From Albula goreensis (Eukaryota > Chordata > Actinopteri > Albuliformes > Albulidae): a stretch of 64,000 nucleotides of DNA. Position 1 is the first letter of the stretch. Each line of letters opens with the position of its first letter. The notes below the pieces were generated by a model that did not search any database, was not told the origin of the DNA, and was given only the letters and a program-made list of their open reading frames with translations. Both the position numbers and the translations under genes were made by a program. The stretch is from NCBI GenBank assembly GCA_022829145.1, contig CM040758.1, forward strand, positions 21,964,075 through 22,028,074. The letters are read 5' to 3'. Positions 59,053 through 64,000 of this stretch are shown here, piece after piece.

Positions 59053-62000
59053 CTGTAAAAGAAAGAGTATGGAGGTGAGACAATGACAAGAAGGAAAAAA
59101 ATTCACTTTGCATTCTTATCACTTGGGAAGCCACATTATCTTCAGAATGTCAATTTGCATTTGCCTGGGAGTGGTAAAACAACAGCTTCAAGACATGTGC
59201 AAAACTCCTAGAAAGGGAGGTATTTCCAAATTGCTCATCTAATTCATGCAAATGAAAATGTATCTTGACACAAATGGATTGTTCTATATACAAACCCAAT
59301 TTCAGTCAATCGCATTTTACCATAAAAATGACAGGGATTGTTGTGACAGTTCAGTTTGCACATTATTAAGTAGATGTTTTACCAATGTTATGATAAACTG
59401 TAGGTAAAGTAAATAAGTAAACTGCACATGCATGCTGGGAAAATGGTTTGGAAGCACATTTTATGTGATTTTTTTCATAACATAATAAACAATTAGCAGA
59501 GATTCTGGGGAATAATTTAAGAATGAAGAACTATCAAGCAACAAAATAGCATCAGTGTACATTTTCAATTACATAATAACAAAATTGAGCACAAACCACT
59601 TATTGGCCAATTTCTCATGCAGAAAAAAACAAGCACTCCATTAGATTAGCTGGTCTACTAAGTATCTATTCAATTATCATAATTTTAAAGGCAATACTTT
59701 CATAATTTTGAAATGCTCTCTATACTAGTCTCTGCAGCTAATATAGATAGCATATTTGTAAGAGACAGCGGTTTCACTTTCTGCCAAAAGGGATTAATTT
59801 CAGTGCTTGAGTATATATTTATTCAGATTGGTAACTGTTGGGTTGTTAAACCAAATGGCTAACAAAATACTAAGGATTCGGAGCTGATGTGGCAATTAAC
59901 CATCTGCACCAGTCTGCTTTTGCATTCCCCCCTTCCCCTCCCCCTCCCAACCCCCCCGCACCCCCCCCCCTGGTTATGGCACACCCTGCAGTTTTAAATA
60001 TTCACAACTGTTGTTTATGCAGCGTACAATATGTAGAAAATGAAAGCAAGAGGTTTGGAAACACAGGTCAAGGCTCATTGCCTAACTTCCTGGACATTTT
60101 ACATGCAGTTAATGTTGAGAATGATTCAGGTGGGATGCGGCTACAATAACACTGCAGCACCCACAGTGGACGGTCAATTAAGAATTGGGCATCTTTGGTT
60201 CAGGGCAGTGAGCAATGTGGACCTATTTATGTCTGCTCTTCTACAGTATCTGCCTTTAATTACCTTCAGGCACCATGTCTGTTCCTTATGTACTTAGTGC
60301 TGGGAGAATCCATTTCTCATACAATATTTTCAAGAATAAAATGGGTACCTAGAGCCATAAATTGGATTGAAAAAAAAATCTAAACATGGATAACAGAAAT
60401 TGGGACAAGCTCCTCTATTAACACTGTGCGATAAACACAAAGCTGGACCCATGGAGATCAATAGAGAGCAATGGCAAACTTCATTACAGCACTGCATTGT
60501 GTCCTAATGCAGCTGCACAAAAGCATGGGAGATGAATCACGCCATTACAGATACTAGTAAGTACAATTAGGTTATGGTTGAAATAATATGTGTGACCTGA
60601 AAATAAAACATGTCTTGTATGTGATAGTGATAAAAGAAGAGGGTGAAGAGGGATATACACACCCCAAGTTGTAAGAAAAGTTCCCCCTGCTGTGTAAAGT
60701 TACTGTGTATTTACATAAGGAAGGAATGAGCTAAGTAACTGTGCACTGTGTAACTGTGAAAATGACCACAGTAGGTTACTCATCAGGTAGAAAGGAACAA
60801 ACTCAGTTACTGTGAGCTCTAGTTTCTACATGCTGTTTGGCTATGGTAGCCCTGTATAAGTAGATTTGCTAGTATTACACTGACACACTTTCAGGTTTCC
60901 CTCACAGGTGTCAACATTCTAGCAAAGCAACTTGTGTCTATTGGAGGTTAGCCTTAAAAACATTACTGGAGGATTGCTATTTTGTGGGATCTTTTAAATG
61001 GATCATTATCTACATTGCCGTTGCCTTCATTTTATATAGGATGCTCTTGCGGTGTAGCTGTATACTTAATATAACCAGTCATCCAACCAGCAGTAAGTAG
61101 AATCTCCTTTGCTTTTTGACCATTCAGTATCATTCCCCCTTTACAGTAACCAATATCTTTGGCTTTTTTGTGAATTTTTGGTGTTGTGCACTGTTTTATT
61201 TCATACAATCATGCTTTTGTTGTTAACATTTTTGGAGTATTACTACCATGAAGAATGAGTTATATGGCAACACATACCTAATAAAAAATAAAACCCATTT
61301 GCATTATTTGTGCTTAAAGCTAGGTGGTATTTGTCCAAATGAATACAAAAACGGCAAAAAATTAAACCTTGTTTATCCAGGTTTTCAGCATTCTCAACCC
61401 CTTCTTCAACAGAAAACCAGGTTTCGAAGAGTAACAAATAAAATAAAATACTTTTTCATTGGCAATGATGCATGGTTATAATGGTGTTGTGGACACCATG
61501 GACGTGAGGGTATAACAGCATCAGATTAAAGAAAAAAAAGAAAAAAACATCTGGAGCTTGGTGACTGTCCATGCAGTAATACAACCCTATGGGTTTAGGA
61601 CCAAGCTGCCCCTGCACAGCAAACTTATCAAGAATGATCAAACTTTGCTGCAACAGGATACCATGTTAGGAAATTATGTTTGGAGATGCACCAGCCTTTG
61701 TGAAAATGCAGGTGGCTTTTAAAAGGAATGGGGGATGACACTCAGACAGGATTACATGCACTTTAGCGATGTGATATGCACCGTGAAGTGGGAACTTTAA
61801 AAAATATGGCCCCTATGTATGTAAAAGGGAACAACTTGTTCACTGTAAATGTGAAAAGGTAGCAGTCTCAGTCAGTGACTGCATGCATGAAGAAGAAATG
61901 GAGGTCCTGCATCAGTCTCAGCAGGAGAGGATGCTGGATATAAACCTTAACCTCATCATGAAGCATAATTACATGCAAAAATGACAACCTGTCATTCAAA

Positions 62001-62499
62001 ATTCATATTGTTCCTGCCAGCGGGATTTTTTTTTAGTTTTTTTTTTTTTTTTATTGAGTCAGATCCTCTATGTTACAGACGCAATGAAACTGAAGTGTTA
62101 CATTTCCTACAGTAATCAAGATGAAATTAAAGTGGAATCAAATTGTACATTAAAATAGCATGAAATAAAATGCATGAAATAATATTAATACTTTAATACT
62201 TTAAAACTATTAATAAGAGAAAACTCATCCACAATTCAGATATTAGTTTTCAAATAATACAAATGTGAGTACAGACTCAGAGATAACAAAAAATAAGTTT
62301 GTGGTCCATTCTCTATACATCATAATGTCTGTTGTCAGAGTATTCTATTTACTATAGATTATGCTATTCACTAAAATGAAGATACTTTAATATCTTGTCT
62401 AGAAAGGATATGTCTAAGGATATGAAAGGTATGAAATATGCACACATGGTTAAGTCCCAGCGAGAAAAAAGATACTTACATTCTTTACAAGATACTTAC
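59053..62499 (-). other. kdm4c: last intron of kdm4c
   Basis: This interval of about 3.4 kb between the two kdm4c exons starts GTAAGTATC and ends TTACAG on the minus strand. It has no other convincing exon. It contains a C-rich tract at 59926-59970, a mixed-composition candidate regulatory stretch at about 60130-60560, a purine tract near 61520-61550 and a T-rich run near 62028-62052. The short open frames at 59889-60383 and 61243-61653 match nothing I recognise and are probably chance. Confidence 0.85.
59926..59970 (-). other. C-rich tract, G-quadruplex/i-motif potential
   Basis: Six C-runs of 3-10 bases on the plus strand, separated by one to four bases, within the last kdm4c intron. The minus strand, which is the sense strand of kdm4c, therefore carries the G-runs in its pre-mRNA. 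Confidence 0.75.
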
Positions 62500-62592
62500 A
62501 AGACGTCCTTTCACCTTTTTGGGGAGATCTTCATCGAGAGTGTATACATCTTCTCGCTTCGCTAATACCTGAGAGCCATCTTCAAACTCCAC
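62500..62592 (-). CDS. kdm4c: kdm4c penultimate coding exon (end of second Tudor domain)
   Basis: This minus-strand exon of 93 bp (31 codons, phase 0 at both ends) lies between an ...TTGAAG acceptor and a strong GTAAGTATC donor. It encodes [19 protein letters not shown] followed by [12 protein letters not shown]. The VEFEDGSQ..-KR-DVYTLDE-LPK-VK-RL pattern is the last strand region of the second Tudor domain of KDM4C, which helps bind methylated H3K4/H4K20 tails. It splices in frame to the terminal exon to give KGRL-STASSMRF, matching the known KSRL-SVASDMRF junction of the family. No further upstream exon is visible between 62593 and 64000, so the next exon (the WTDG.-type Tudor strand) must lie to the right of the window. 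Confidence 0.92.
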
Positions 62593-64000
62593 CTTCAATG
62601 ATGAAATAGCAAATTGATTGGTTAAACAGTTAAGAGAAAACTAACATAGTCTGACCTGGTCAGTGACAGATTTATGGGTACCTATCACATTGTAATGTTG
62701 TGGAGTGCAAGGAGTTCTCATTGATTCAATATAAAAACCAGATATGGTAGCTTCATTCTTCATTCATGGTTTATTGAGGCCTCAAAGTCTCTCAATGTAC
62801 AAAGGCCTCAATGTACAACAGGGATTTATAAACACATTTATGTTTTTCCTTTAAACTGCAGAATTTGTACACAATGTACAGGATGAATGTCAGCAAATGG
62901 TTAATGTTTCCTTGGAATGCCTAAAGTCACTGTTCTGTACAGAACTTTTCCCCACTTGCTGATACTTTCATCAGTCAAATTCCAGAAACACTATGCTGAG
63001 GAACACTGAGTATGAGGTTTTTGTGAAAACGACATTTTATAATAACTACAACTTCCTGCAGGAAACAAAAAATCTTAATCAAAGAGACATTTTTGCTACA
63101 ACTGTGGAGAGAGAAAAAAACATTTCTGTTTTCTGTATTTGGAGGGAATGTACATTGTTGTGCATAATGTAGAGTAATGTATTTGGCTGCAGGTATTCTA
63201 AGACACCAAAGCCGCCTTATCTCCCTGCTCCGTGGAGGGAGTTTGAGAATGCCGATGTGGGAGAGGAGCAGCAGTGCCGAACGAGGTTCGGAGAAAGAGA
63301 GAGACGAAGCTGGAGCCATTATCGACTATGGCTCCCGGGTGGGGGTGGGTGGGGGTACTATTGTAACATCAGAGGAAGAGGAGGGACCTGCCACCTTAGT
63401 TTTTCTGACGAGATTAAGCAAAGCAGACATTAATCTACCCCAAAATATGATATGTGTGAGCTATAAATACAAAATCATAGTGTAAAAATGCTGGGTACAA
63501 AAACATGTTTTTTATGTAAATCAGTGCATTACTGGTGAACAACAAAATGTAATATTGCTTTTTCTATTTGCTTGGCGTCGCAGCTGAACACAGGCAGACT
63601 TCAATGGTCAAGGGTAGGTCTCACTGTTATCCCAACAGCATCATCAGTCAGAATGTCTAAAAAAATTTTTGTGAATCTGGTGTATCACATACAAAACCTA
63701 TGCATCATTTAATGTTGAGGAGTAGATGCAAATACTCTGCACCTTCACAAGATAGCCTGCAGTTAGCAAAAGAATAAATCATAGAAGGGAATGACTCAAA
63801 TTAGCACACATGTTAGCATGGATGCAGGCGTGAGTGATACAAGAGCATAATATAATTCACATGTCAAAAAAATTTGACAAATGAACAATATCCCTTCATT
63901 GTATCATACTTCTTATATGTTGGCCTCGGGTAATTCCCTTAAGAAGCAGGCATGGAGTTCTCAGTCAGTTCTTTGCAGCTCATCCTCAGTCATCTTCCAC
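62593..64000 (-). other. kdm4c: kdm4c intron, partial (runs off the right edge)
   Basis: This is intronic sequence upstream (in gene sense) of the 93-bp Tudor exon. It contains no exon matching the preceding KDM4C Tudor strands. Positions 63220-63356 hold an unusual GC-rich patch with three short inverted repeats and a G-quadruplex motif, described in the findings. The remainder is AT-rich with no recognised element. Confidence 0.75.
63337..63355 (+). other. G-quadruplex motif with single-base loops
   Basis: G3-T-G5-T-G3-T-G5 on the plus strand, all loops a single T. Such short loops are associated with very stable parallel quadruplexes. It lies in a kdm4c intron, on the template side for kdm4c, next to three short inverted repeats (63221-63241, 63277-63291, 63312-63335). 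Confidence 0.8.

Noticed and set aside
63177-63485. 102-codon plus-strand and 114-codon minus-strand frames in the right-hand intron
   Set aside because: They do not match KDM4C Tudor or PHD sequence and have no suitable splice sites. They coincide with a structured GC-rich patch.
1-64000. CRISPR arrays, bacterial operons, tRNA or rRNA genes, viral genes
   Set aside because: No regular direct-repeat/spacer arrays, no prokaryotic gene density, no cloverleaf tRNA outside degenerate SINE heads, and no viral coding sequence was recognised.

Overview
The window is vertebrate nuclear DNA, almost certainly from a ray-finned (teleost) fish. It is AT-rich and intron/intergenic in character. It carries typical fish repeats: tRNA-derived SINEs, Tc1-like and hAT DNA transposon fossils, a LINE tail and long (TG)n tracts. 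Only one protein-coding gene can be read directly. On the minus strand, two exons at the right-hand end (62500-62592 and 58879-59052) are in phase with each other and encode the end of the second Tudor domain plus the C-terminus of a KDM4C/JMJD2C-type lysine demethylase.

Layout. Positions 1 to about 750 look like a plus-strand 3' untranslated region with three AATAAA signals. In mammals KDM4C converges on PTPRD, so I infer this is the 3' UTR of ptprd, but no ptprd coding sequence lies in the window. Positions 750-58,870 are a convergent intergenic interval of about 58 kb with no recognisable protein-coding gene. From 58,879 to the right edge is kdm4c: the terminal exon, a 3.4-kb last intron, the penultimate exon, and about 1.4 kb of the next intron.

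The intergenic interval contains two decayed Tc1/mariner transposases (about 8.9-9.5 kb and 20.2-20.5 kb) and a hAT element with 8-bp target-site duplications and a broken transposase (54503-56101). It also holds several tRNA-type SINEs, one with clear target-site duplications at 34.7-34.96 kb, a fold-back element at 22.25-22.62 kb, and a probable reverse-transcriptase fossil near 6.9 kb. A 25-copy, 31-bp minisatellite lies at 35.9-36.67 kb and long TG microsatellites at 5.6, 13.2-13.5 and 37.3 kb. Between these are stretches of mixed composition, several rich in homeodomain, E-box or ETS motifs and one very CpG-dense (about 12.42-12.53 kb). These are candidate conserved non-coding elements, but conservation cannot be tested from one sequence.

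I found no operon, CRISPR array, rRNA, tRNA gene or novel multi-gene system. The points most worth following up are the kdm4c C-terminal tail, a hairpin/G-quadruplex cluster in a kdm4c intron, the triple ETS motif, the orphan CpG-dense patch, and the minisatellite that is open in nearly all reading frames.
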